DNA of 64,000 nucleotides from Drosophila miranda (taxonomy: Eukaryota > Arthropoda > Insecta > Diptera > Drosophilidae): assembly GCF_003369915.1 (NCBI RefSeq), contig NC_046677.1, positions 8,432,001 to 8,496,000 of the forward strand, read 5' to 3'. The stretch's first letter is position 1. Each line of letters begins with the position of its first letter. Below, piece after piece: positions 53,681 to 64,000 of the stretch. The notes below the pieces were generated by a model. The model made no database searches, was not told the DNA's origin, and saw only the letters and a list, made by a program, of their open reading frames with translations. A program made the position numbers and the translations under genes.

Positions 53681-53706
53681 TTGCACGCTCCCTTAGTAGG
53701 GAGCGT
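53681..53706 (+). promoter_or_regulatory. Perfect GC-rich hairpin in the Hrb27C 3' UTR
   Basis: GCACGCTCCCT (53681-53691), loop TAGT, then AGGGAGCGTGC (53696-53706): an 11-bp perfect stem in surroundings that are over 65% A+T. The loop and 3' arm together read UAGUAGGGAGC and so contain UAGGGA, the hnRNP A1-type binding word. Confidence 0.7.
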
Positions 53707-56700
53707 GCGATGTGTGTGTAAAACAAGATGAAAGCAAAAACTATTTTAATGATTATATGATTGCGATTTTACAATTTATTATTACATACAAACAAAAGAA
53801 AGATAGATGGAAAGAAAAACCAACAAAAAGCAAAAGGAGAAACACATATTATATCTAATACATTTACCATACACATATATTATATATATTCTTATATAAA
53901 TATGAAGTAATTTTTTCTATTAAAATATCATACACTAATTTTTAATTTGTTTATTTACAAGAAAAACAACTTACAATACATACATTTAATTACAATATAC
54001 AATAACAAATACTTTACTTTATTTTTCGGTGATTTATTGCTTAGTGCTCTTCGTATAATTTTTACATCTTACAAACAAACAAAAAACCCACAAACAAATC
54101 CTACAGATATAAATTCCTAATTTAATTTCGTTTAAACTACAAATACATATGCTTACATTTTATAAATAATTTTAAATTTTTTTTTTAAAACAAAACAAAA
54201 GCAAACAATGCAAAAACAATAAGCAAGTAAACAAGTAAAGTAGAAAGTGTGAAATACGTTTCGATTTTTGAAAAAAAAAAAACCAAAATATTTGAAAAAA
54301 AAAACCAACATTTATCAAATTTGAATCTTTTTCTTTTACTTGGCCGCAGCAGCTTTGTGTGCGTGCGTGTGTGATTGTCTGTAAAGGATTGTGTATCGTT
54401 TAATCGATAATGATCAAGAAGAAAAGAAGGGTTATCGTGTGGTCGATCCTGGCTTGGCGGAGGCGGCTGCCTGTCATCGGGCGAGGTTGAGGCGTCGTAA
54501 AAGAAGAGTCTTATGTGCGGAAGGAAGGAAGAATGTGGTGGAGAATGAGAGGAAAACTATGTTTGGCGTTTTTTAATTTCTTTTTCGCAGCAACAAACAA
54601 CAAAGACTCATTAGAGGAAGCAGTAAAAAGGAGAATAATGAGATGAGGCAGCGCAGAGTCGAAGATTTTGTTGACGAACTTGCAAGCAAAGAAACCTGAT
54701 GTAATTTTATAAGCTGAAACATTATGATTATTATTCATTATATACTGAGGATAACACACTTACACATGATTTCCATACTCATTATCAAGAAGAATAAGAA
54801 CATTAGAGTAAAATTAAATCTTAGACCCCAGAAACACGATGGTATTTAAAGGGAAACGATTATTTAGATGACAAAACACACACTGACTGTTAATTGTAAA
54901 ACAATTTCATTTATTTAACCTTTTATTTTCCATTTGAATACAATATAAATCTTTTTTTTCTGTTTTTCATTAATCTAAAAGTAACGACCTATTGAAAAAT
55001 GAAAACTACATTCAATATATGTGCATCGTAAAGGCAAAAAAGAAAATAAAATTATATATATATATATGAATACCTACTATATACAACTATATATATACTA
55101 TATACATATAATTATATATAAACATATAACAAATTAAAGGTAAAATAAATCTAAATATTGTATTAAATGAAGTGTTGCACTTTCAAGCTAAAATCAGATG
55201 AACAAAATTAAGAAAAAGCTATTATTAAGTGTAAATGTTTATCAGCACTCATATACACACAAACACACACACACACACACTGTTGTAGAAAAAAGTCCAA
55301 GTGCAACAGATCGAATCGAATAGTTATGTCCAGACATACCATCCGGAGAACAATCAAATTGGGAGCACCACCACAGAACAGCAGAAGCAAAGGAACCAAA
55401 ATGATAGGATTCGTTTTTTTTGTTTTTAGTTTCGTTTTGATGTCATTTGGTGTATATGGTTTTGGTTCTTTTATTATTGTTGGTTTCTTTATCGGAACAT
55501 GATGTGCAAAGGGGCGGCTCTACTATTGATTTGATTTGATCGTTATGGATCGATGGATTTTTCGTTGCCTTTACTTTACGATGGGAGTTTTTTTAGTTTT
55601 GCGCTTTTCGACGTTTCCAATGCAAATCAGATCAGAGTCAGATCATAAGAACCATGAATGAAACAATAATGTAAGGGTTATATAATTTACATACGAGTAC
55701 TTACTGATAAGCTAATATACGAATGAAATGATGCGCCAAAATGCAAACCCAAAACCAATGAGGCAAATGCGTTGTGTACATTGTATAGCTCTACGTACGA
55801 ACATACATACCTACTACTATATACTACATAGGCTCTAGGGTGAGGAGAGGAGAGACGAGACGAGACGAACAAGATACTTATCAGTGCTTTCGGTCTATAG
55901 TTCTAACGATTAAGTTCTCTCGAATTTGTTTCCGAATCGGATATTTCGACTGGTACCCCATAGTTAAGCTAAGCGATGAACAAACTGAAAGATCGATCGA
56001 TCGAGCGACGGAGCTAGCAACAAATAGATCTTTTTCTAAATATGCTAGAATTTTAAATGTGTTTTGTCTGATACAAATACCACGCTCCCAATATGTCCTG
56101 CCCTGCCCTACACAGCCCCAGGCCTTCCTGCAAGTTATTTTTATGTAACGATGAAGTACTCTTAGCCATTAAAACTAGAATGATTTGAAATAAGATCAGA
56201 TTTAACAGATATCTAAGCTAAATTCCTAAGACAAAACGATTCCACCTAAGACACCTTTTTGTAATGACTAAATTTATATAGGGCAAGATGCGCGAACACG
56301 AAAAAAGAACAAAAAAAAAGAACACAAGAACAACCAACAACAAAAAATGAGATTAAATAAATGATAAAGAAACTCAATAAGATAAAAGATCAACTAGCAT
56401 ATATACCATCTATATATAGACGAGTATGTGGGTGGCATGTTTTGTATCTGTATTTTGAGTCGTATGATTGATTTTTAAGATTCCTTTGGCATAAATACTC
56501 GTATCGTACTGACAGCACTTTCGTGTTGATGGATAATGATGATAGGGGAAAAATCTACTTGGATAAGGGAAGGTCAGATCGATCGAAGCTGAATGAAGAT
56601 TGTTATAGTGCATTAAATTGTTTATATTGATTAGTTAAACCAAACAACACACACCTACACATCCATTTCTAAGCCCCACACTTTGGTTTTTTCGTTCTTA

Positions 56701-58840
56701 AGCATAAATTCTAAACGAGGTATGTATGTATATGGTATATGGTAATTTTAAATGTAGCAAATGCAGAGAATAGTGAACCAAAACTAATTTGTATGTAGAT
56801 GATAATAATAATGATAACTACAAAATAGACAAAAATACGGAAAAAACGCAGAAAAAAAGAGAAAAACTATGCAAAATAACCGAAACGAAACAAAACGCAA
56901 AAAAAACATAAAATAAAAACCAAAATTGAGACTGTTAACAAAATGCAACAAAATGAAGCAAGCAGTTTAAGGCCGAGAGACCGGAACGGGAGTTGAAAGT
57001 AAAATCATACAACAGTTTAAAAACAAAAGCCAGAAAACAAAAACTATAAAACTCGTAACTCGATTGAGACTCAGATGAATAAATAGGCTACCAGCATAAG
57101 TTCGTGTAAGGATTATGTTTCACACGCACACAAAAAGGATTCTTCTCAAATGATAGTCTTTGTTTCGGATATACTATTCTGTAAAATAGAAGAGGGATTT
57201 TCGGTTAATCATATACACATATTTTTCGTTTTGTTTCAATTGTTTTTGATGAGCAGATAAGAAACAAATCATTTAGCATAAAACTGAAAGTTATAAGATA
57301 TCAATACACCACAAAAATCAAACGGCTAAGCAGGCTATAAGAATGGAATGGCGGAATAGGAATCCGAACCTAAAAAGCCAAAGGAAGAGAACTTTCGATA
57401 AATTTGAATTTTTTTACCAAACGAAAATAGCTTAGAAAACTGGAATCTTAAACTGATACTGATATTGAAAATGAAACTGAACAGTAAGTTGTACTTATCA
57501 TACACACATACTATATGTTGAATGTATGACTAGCCCTAGCCACCCCCCAGCCTCCTACGCCTCCTACACCTGCATATACATACATACATATACATATATA
57601 GGAGCTACTTGTAAACCCAGATTGTAACGATTTTTAGGCATATAACTGTTGTTGCGACTTGAGAGCTGAAAGGAATATACAGATTCTCGTAAAACTACGG
57701 TTCCAGGCTTTCCATTTGAAACAAGATAAAACGCGGGGGCTTTGGGTTTTTCTTAGACTTTTCTACGTGTACTTTTAAATCAGGATAGAGACAGAGAAAC
57801 AGAGAGAGAGAGATAGAGAGAAAGCCGGGTGGGTGACCGACAGGGAGATACTTATATAGTAGGAGTTTAACATTAACATTCGATTAACACAGCCGTGAAC
57901 ATGGATTAAGGATTAACATTGAGGACAGGATTTAACTTAACTTAACTTACAAAACATAGATACAAGGACATACATGCAGCAGAAGCAGCTAAAGAAATAA
58001 TAAGGGAATAAATAACTAAAAAAGAGAGTAAATACGAAGTACATACTACATATAGTGTTGCAAGATTTTAGTTTACGGTAAACTTAAAGAAATTTTTTAC
58101 AATGTATTTATACATACCTAAATTTAAATTTTAAATTAATTCTTTAATGTAATACGAACACAGTGCCTAAGTAATATCAAAACAAAATGGGAAGAAAAAC
58201 CAACAAAAACAAAAAGGAAATAAGGAAGCATAAGAGAAAACCATACAAAACGAATATAAGCGATGTAAAAACACATTGTTACTAAAGACGAAACGAAAGA
58301 AACACTTGAACAATATAATAATTGAACAACTTTTAAATGCAGAACAAAAGACGCCATTTGGAACTACATATAAAAACCTACCATAATATAAAGATTTATA
58401 CAAAGAAACACACGTCACACAAAAGATGTAGAATGAGTAATGAATGAGGAAAAAATGAGGAAGTCAAACCGCCAGAAAAGAAAGATAGAAAAGTAATCCC
58501 CAAACCAAAATTGCATAAATGTATAAATGTAACTCAATGAAACATAGAACGACGAATGCTATTAATGCTAGGAAAATGACAAAGAAATACCACAACAAAA
58601 TTAATACAACGTACCCCCTACATACGTCTCTCGTACTAGATTTGAGCCTCGAAATTCGCAAAGAACCCATCCCAGCCCAACCCAAGCAACATCTAAGCAG
58701 AATTCATCCAGTCCCAGTCGTCCCTCAAGACCGACCTATCCAATCAATCGATTTAGTTTATCTGATGAGCATGCCACGTACTCAAAATGACATCAATTTG
58801 CAACTTCAAACATAATTTTGGTTTGCATATTGGATTGGTT

Positions 58841-58868
58841 TTCGTTTTGATCAAAAGATCAAAACGAA
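58841..58868 (+). promoter_or_regulatory. Perfect 12-bp hairpin near the distal end of the Hrb27C 3' UTR
   Basis: TTCGTTTTGATC (58841-58852), loop AAAA, GATCAAAACGAA (58857-58868). A perfect stem-loop about 300 bp upstream of the distal poly(A) signal. Confidence 0.65.
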
Positions 58869-59280
58869 TGAGATATACACTCTCGTACATATACGATATA
58901 CGAGTAAATGAACATTGTTTTTGCCCCCTAAGAAAGTTCAACGTAACGTAAACGTTTTTTGATTAATTTAATGGAAACAAATAAAAACAATAAGTAAATT
59001 ACAAGAAATTAACTATAAATTCAACAACAAAAAATTATGTTTAACAAAAGAAAATTAATGTAGTGTGTAAAAAAAACAAAAAAATGGGAGAAAAAAGGAA
59101 GAAAAAAACAAGTTTTTAACAAAACAAAATACTTTGAATATATACATAAACTGCAAGTAAATAGAATAAATGTCACTCACTCTTTTTATTTAACAATTTC
59201 ATTGATTGACTGGGTTCTAAAGGACTTGACAAAATTTGTATGAAATGAAAGCTAATGATCTTTTCTTTTTCGGACATAGG

Positions 59281-59559
59281 AGCCTTTGATTATATTAGAA
59301 GCGGTTCTACTTTTATTTGCAATATATTCAAAATTGAATAAGGAAAGGTTGCCCTCCCCAATGTTGGAACTCGTGGTATTATTTCTCCTTAGTTCTGTTT
59401 CCTTTTTCGTGGCCCATCTGGAAAAACCAAAGTCCTTTTCCGGCTACAAAGATGCCACATGTCCTATTGTAATGGGTATACTCGCCGCTGGATTGGTGTA
59501 CAAAAATGTTGGTGTTTCTTTGAAACGTTACCTACTATATTTATCTACTGATTCATAAT
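59281..59559 (+). CDS. Unassigned terminal exon encoding a two-helix hydrophobic peptide
   Basis: A strong acceptor (TTTTCTTTTTCGGACATAG, ending 59280) is followed by a frame of about 92 codons, EPLIILEAVLLLFAIYS..., to TAA at 59557-59559, and AATAAA at 59671. It holds two or three hydrophobic segments (IILEAVLLLFAIY, MLELVVLFLLSSVSFFVAHL and PIVMGILAAGLVYKNVGV). The only ATGs are internal (59360 onward, 65 codons). Acceptor, open frame and poly(A) signal together suggest a real last exon on the + strand, but I could not find its upstream exon. It could be a separate small membrane-protein gene or an alternative distal exon spliced from Hrb27C. Its 3' end approaches the convergent coiled-coil gene. 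Product not recognised. Confidence 0.4.
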
Positions 59560-59670
59560 CCCCCCAATTGCAGCGGTAAGACGACAAGACTTTTTGAAAA
59601 AGATGACTTTATTTATTTGCTGCGGCGGACTTCATCAAAAAAAATGAACTAAAATCATTAAAAAACAACG

Positions 59671-59676
59671 AATAAA
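59671..59676 (+). terminator. Poly(A) signal (AATAAA) for the 59.3-kb terminal exon
   Basis: On the + strand about 110 bp after the stop. The opposing gene has its own AATAAA on the minus strand (TTTATT at 59738-59743), so the two 3' ends may overlap. Confidence 0.5.
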
Positions 59677-59781
59677 TATAATGAAATGGCATGATAGCGG
59701 CGGTAAACTGCAATTGGGGAGTGGCTTGAACGAACATTTATTGCTATGATTAGAATGAATTCTATGATGAATCGATGATGA

Positions 59782-62700
59782 CTACTTTGCTACGCGTCGT
59801 CTGGGTGTGGCTGGACTGGTGCCACTGGGCGGTTTCGGGATCTAAACAGAAAAGAATTTCAATTCCATTAGAATTCGACTTAAAAGTTCAGGACTCTCAC
59901 CGAACGTATGGGCCTGGGTGTAAGGGAATTGGCTGGCGGTGGCTCGCGGGGCTGGGGCCCATCCGGATGTCCCACGACGGTGACGGCCACAGGCCTCTGC
60001 TCGGTGCTGGGCCGTTCCATGCTCTCGCTGCGAGAGTTCGATCCCGAGCGCTTGAACATTCCAGAGAGACGGCCGCGTAGGTCCTTCTTGCTGGATCTCA
60101 TGTCGCTGGCAACGCTGATGTCAGAGTCGGATCCTTGAATCTGCCAAAGAAGGAAGTATATGACAAATCTGGAATCTCTTCTTCTGGTTAAGGTCCTACC
60201 GATATTTCACTCTCGGAATTGCGACTGCTTTTGGTCAGGCTGCGTAGCTTGCCCATGATTCCCTTCTTCTTTTTTCGTGGACCTCGTGGTATGTCGCTCT
60301 GTGTGGAGCCCCCAGACAGACGCGAGTCGAGGCGTGAGTCCAGGCTGGAATCACGCACCAGACCGCCCAGCTCAGAGTCAATGGACTGCATCGAGGACAC
60401 ACTGCCATCGTCCTGGCGCCAAATGTTCTATTGAGTGTATCAAAACGGATGAGGATTCTTCCTTAAAACAATTTAGATCCTCTGCTTACCTGATCCCTTT
60501 GTATGGAGTGGTCCAGCGACAGGCTTTTGCGTATGAGGCTGCCATTATTGCCTGAATTACGGGACAAGCGACCACCACCCCGCTGGGAGCCCGCCGCACT
60601 GGCCACGGAACTGCTGCTGCCATGGTGATCGTTCTCTTGCGAGGCGGCACGTCGCAGATTGCCGCGCCGTATGCGACTGCGCTCCTGCTCATCCTCGTTC
60701 AGGCGTTGGAACTTACGCAGCTCCTCGGAGGCCTCGGCCAACCGGGCCAGGACGGTGCTGATCTGTGTGCTGCTCAGTGTGGGCGAGGGACTGCGACTGC
60801 GGCGCACATTGGGCTGCTCTGGACGCAGAGTGTTGTCGTAGTTGCCTCGTGCCATTTTCAGATCTGGAGCGATCTTCACCAGCTCGTCGACGGTCTGCAG
60901 AAGGGCCCCCACTTTGCGATCACCTCCATCCGCCTCCATGCGGCGCTTGATCAGTTCCTTCTCGTACCGTTCGCGCTGAAATTCGATTGGAATTTGAAGT
61001 GGAAAACATTAAAACTTCCCGAGGAATACTCACTTCTCGTCTTAGCTTTTCATTGGAGGTGCGCAACTTGGCATGGACATCACGTAGCTCGAGAAGATCG
61101 CACTGCAGCTCGGCGATCTTCTTGCGTCCCTCCTCCATTTCCTCTTCGGTGGCTCGCTTGATCTGATCTAACTTACGCTTGGACTCCAGCCGCTCCTTGT
61201 CCCGCTCGCGTTCAACCTCAAATAGAGTCTGTCGCAGATCCCGGGCCAAAGTGGAGGTCTCTTGCAACAGACGTTGCTGATCCTCTCGCTCCTTCTGCCA
61301 TGACAACTCCAGCTTGGTCTTCATGCCAGGCAGCTTTGTGCTCCCAGAGCCAATGACACGTTCCTCTTCGAACTCGTTCAGCTTCGACTGCATCTCGGAT
61401 ATCTTGATCTCGTTGGCGCTGCGCTCGGACACCAGCTCCGTCTTGACCTTGCTACCCTCCAGGCGGGACTCCACCAACTGATCCTCCAGATGGCCAATCT
61501 ACACAATGGTAAACTCTTAGAATCTATTTGGAATGGAACAGGGAATGGCTACTCGATTCACCTGCTGCTCTAGGTAAGCAATCTTGCTCTTGTCATCATC
61601 ATCGCTGCTGTGCATGGATCCACGGCTCTGTCTACCCGTATTGTTGGCCTTTAGATCACCGATCTTCTTCTGTGCAACCTCTAGCATCTGCTTAAAGGCA
61701 TCGCGATCCTTCTTGAAGCGTTCACATTGGCGCTATTTTGGAAAGGAGTTTTTGGTCAGTTCGATTAACATTCTTTAGGATATATTTCAAATATTTTACC
61801 TGCATCGAATTGAGTTCTCCGCTGAGGTTCTTCACTTGTTGCTCGTATCTAAGACGAGTGGTGGCCACCTCAGATTTCATCTGCAGTTCGGTGCTCTGTA
61901 ATCTGTTCGATGGAAATTATTAGATATATTTGGCTTAGAGTTCTCGCTACTAAGATCCTCTCTGAGCGAGTCTCCCAATACTCAATAGAATAGGCAAGCA
62001 TCAAGAATAATGGACAAGCAAAAAAAAAAGAGAGAAGACAGTAGAAGGGGACAGACAGGATCTTGCGACTGCATATGTATAGTTCTTATAGTTTATGATT
62101 GACAACTTACTTTTCCTTTAGCTCCCTGATCTCTGCATCTCTTCTGGCACCGTGTCCATTGAGCGAGACCTGGGCCTGCTCGATCCGATTGTAGTCGCTC
62201 AGTTTGCCATTGAGATCCTCGTTGTCCTTGCGGAGTTGGAACACCAGATCGATGTTCATCTCATTCTCCCTGCGCAGACGGTCGTACTCGTGCTCCTTTT
62301 CGGCCAACTTGTTCTTTAGCATGGTGCGCTCGTGGTCGCTGTTGTTGCCGGTCTTAAGCGTCTTAGCCTGGAGTTCGGCGATCTTCTTCTGGGCCTCGTT
62401 CAACTTGCGGGCCATGTCGGTGCGCTCGATGCGTATGGTATCCATTTCGGACATTTTCTGCTTGCTGGCATTGAGTTCGGCCTGGAGGTTCTGCTTCTCG
62501 GTGGTCAGCTGTGCCCGCATCAGGATGGTCTCCTCGGAGAGCTTCTCCCAATGGCTGTTGAGGTCCTCGTTGCGCTTCTGCTCGGCGCTGAGCGAAGTTT
62601 GGATGTCCTCCACTTGCTTTTTGAGTTCTTGCACCTGTTTGCTGTCCGATTTACTGGCCTTGGTTTTCAGATCCTTGATCTCCTTCTCCAGACTGGATTT

Positions 62701-63824
62701 AGTCTTGTCGGCGGCCTTTTTGGCTGTGAGAAGATCCGTATCCAGCTGGAGGATCTTGGACTCTAGCTTCTCCTTTTCCTTGCCCTGCTTTTCGAGGTCC
62801 TTCTCCAGGCTGGACAGCTTCTCCTTCTCTCGTTTGCTCTGGGTCTCCAGGGTGGATTTGTTCGTCTCGCTCTGCTTCAGCTGAGTGTCCTGCTTCTTGA
62901 GCTTCTCTTCCAGCTCCTTGAGCTTGGTGCTAAGTTTCTTGCCATCCTCATCGCTGCGCTTCAGCTTCTGCTCCAGGTCGGTGACCTTGCTGCTTGAGCC
63001 ATTCAGTAGCTTCAGACGCTGGACATCGCCCTCGGCAAGGGTCAGCTTTTTTTTGCACTTTTGCAGCTCCTCTTCGAGCGATGCTTTGACTGATTCCAGG
63101 GCCTTGACCTGATCGGATCCACTCGAACTGAGCATCACCCGCATCTCGCTGATCTCATCCTCCAGCTCTTCCACCCACTTTTTAAGGTGACTCTTCGGGG
63201 TAAGGTCGTTGACCCGCTTGGCTGTGCGAGCCGGCAGCTTGGCATCAGCCTCAAGCTGCATCCGCTTCACCCTGGCCGTCAGCTCATCCCTTTCCCGCTG
63301 GGCCACCGTTAGAGTCTCCTTGATCTTGGACAGATCTGCATCGCCCGTCTTCTCGTTGGCCTTGCGTAGGGTCTGTAAACGCTTGTTCTCCTTTGACAGT
63401 TTCTCGTTCTCCGTTTCCAGAATGTTCAGTTTGCTGAGCTGCTCCTTCAGAGTTTCCACGGCCTGCTCCTTTTCCTGGAGGCTCTTCCGCAGCTGCGTCA
63501 ACTCTTCGTTCAGGGTTTTCAGTTTCTTTTCGGCCGCACTAGAGGAGGAGGTGCCAAAGCTGAGAAGCGAGGATTTGCTGCCATTGGCAGCAGCAGCCTC
63601 CGGTCGCAGTTTGGCCTGAAGTTCGCGCACATACTTCTTGGACTCGGCATTCTCCTTCTCCAGATCCTCCACTTTAAGGCGCAGTATTGAGGCCTCCTGC
63701 TCGTTGAGCTCCAGCAGGATACGCAGTTCGGCTGGATCATCCTCGTCTGAGATGCCTTCATCCCGATCCGCATGCACTTCGGGCGCCAGTCGATGGGGAT
63801 GTGGTGTGGGACTCAGCTTGCGAG
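59782..63824 (-). CDS. Long coiled-coil protein, probable CG18304 ortholog (3' part only)
   Basis: Cytoskeletal-type coiled-coil protein, partial at its N-terminus because upstream exons lie beyond 64 kb. Eight exons join in frame: 63824-62111, 61902-61800, 61732-61562, 61498-61034, 60975-60490, 60427-60200, 60140-59901 and 59841-59782, giving about 1154 residues. It begins with a short acidic linker (HADRDEGISDEDDPAELR), then about 800 residues of almost continuous heptad-type coiled coil rich in Leu, Glu, Lys and Gln (LEKENAESKKYVRELQAKL, LKQSETNKSTLETQSK). The C-terminal third is Ser/Arg-rich and disordered (RRSRSPSPTLSS, SRLSGGSTQSDIPRGPRKKKKG, MFKRSGSNSRSESMERPS), ending PSGTSPATPRRRVAK. 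No motor or enzymatic domain is visible. The CG18304 name rests on recalled gene order next to Hrb27C. Function is unknown from sequence. Poly(A) signal at 59738-59743. Confidence 0.82.
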
Positions 63825-64000
63825 CTGCAGGGGAACACATAATATACATAGATTAAAAGATATTCCGTTTATTTAGTTACTTTAGTTAGTTGGATGCTTT
63901 ATTTAGTAACAACACTATTTAATGAGCAGCCGCAAAAAATGGCAAAATATTACTGCATCAGCGCCAATGATTCATTAAAAAAGCGCATGAGAAATCACAT
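63825..64000 (-). other. Intron of the coiled-coil gene running off the window
   Basis: AT-rich sequence upstream of the acceptor CCCCTGCAG on the minus strand. The coding frame could be read past it to an ATG at 63849, but the strong acceptor and the mid-protein look of the exon argue that it is intron. Confidence 0.6.

Larger units (their letters stand above)
51722..59170 (+). other. Hrb27C: Very long A-rich 3' UTR of Hrb27C
   Basis: About 7.4 kb without coding frames, strongly A-rich on the + strand with many TATATA/TGTATATA words and several AATAAA hexamers (for example near 56.35, 57.08, 58.01 and 59165-59170). The last may be the distal end. That it is all one transcript is inferred from composition and the lack of any other gene. 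Long 3' extensions are common for Drosophila RNA-binding protein genes. Two perfect hairpins stand out and are listed separately. Confidence 0.55.

Noticed and set aside
1..64000. CRISPR arrays, bacterial operons, tRNA or rRNA genes
   Set aside because: None seen. The sequence is eukaryotic nuclear DNA. GGTTCGA-like words were checked by eye and lack tRNA arms.

Overview
The window is insect nuclear DNA, almost certainly from a Drosophila species. The genes have short introns with GT/AG borders, the intergenic DNA is AT-rich with many CA/CT/CAG microsatellites, and the order neuroligin 2 - RPA43 - Rat1 - wee - x16 (enclosing nop5) - Hrb27C - coiled-coil gene corresponds, as far as I remember it, to cytological region 27C of D. 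melanogaster (Muller element B). I cannot name the species. A non-melanogaster member of Sophophora is a guess.

Layout. Positions 1-23 kb hold a probable 5' noncoding exon of neuroligin 2 (Nlg2) and its very long first intron. That intron carries microsatellites, two degenerate tandem arrays, and a young minus-strand R1-clade LINE with an intact 987-codon ORF2. The LINE is flanked by a perfect 225-bp inverted repeat. Positions 23.2-31.6 kb hold Nlg2 (+, 12 coding exons). Then come CG13773/RPA43 (-) and Rat1/Xrn2 (+), which diverge from a 215-bp promoter region, wee (-, 5 exons), and a decayed F-box gene fragment (+). Positions 42.7-47.7 kb hold x16 (-, an SR splicing factor), whose single large intron contains two whole genes on the same strand: a His/Lys-rich secreted protein and nop5. 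The nop5 intron itself contains a box C/D snoRNA. Hrb27C/hrp48 (+, 50.4-51.7 kb) diverges from x16 and has about 7.4 kb of A-rich 3' UTR with two striking perfect hairpins. At 59.28-59.68 kb is an unassigned + strand terminal exon with its own poly(A) signal. The right end (59.8-63.8 kb) is the 3' part of a minus-strand gene for a long coiled-coil protein that continues beyond the window.

How the genes relate. Several genes act in RNA metabolism: the Pol I subunit RPA43, the nuclear 5'-3' exonuclease Rat1, the box C/D snoRNP core protein Nop5/Nop58 with an intronic box C/D RNA, the SR protein x16 and the hnRNP Hrb27C. Most of them sit at compact, TATA-less promoters with DRE-like or motif-1 elements, as expected of housekeeping genes. 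Nlg2 (synaptic adhesion) and the TATA-driven His-rich gene are the tissue-specific exceptions.

The points most worth a second look are: (1) the LINE insertion whose 5' junction carries an inverted copy of flanking host DNA; (2) the C/D snoRNA in nop5; (3) the gene-in-intron-in-gene nesting inside x16; (4) an in-frame basic tail after the x16 stop codon; (5) GC-rich perfect hairpins in the Hrb27C 3' UTR, one containing UAGGGA; and (6) the unassigned terminal exon near 59.3 kb.
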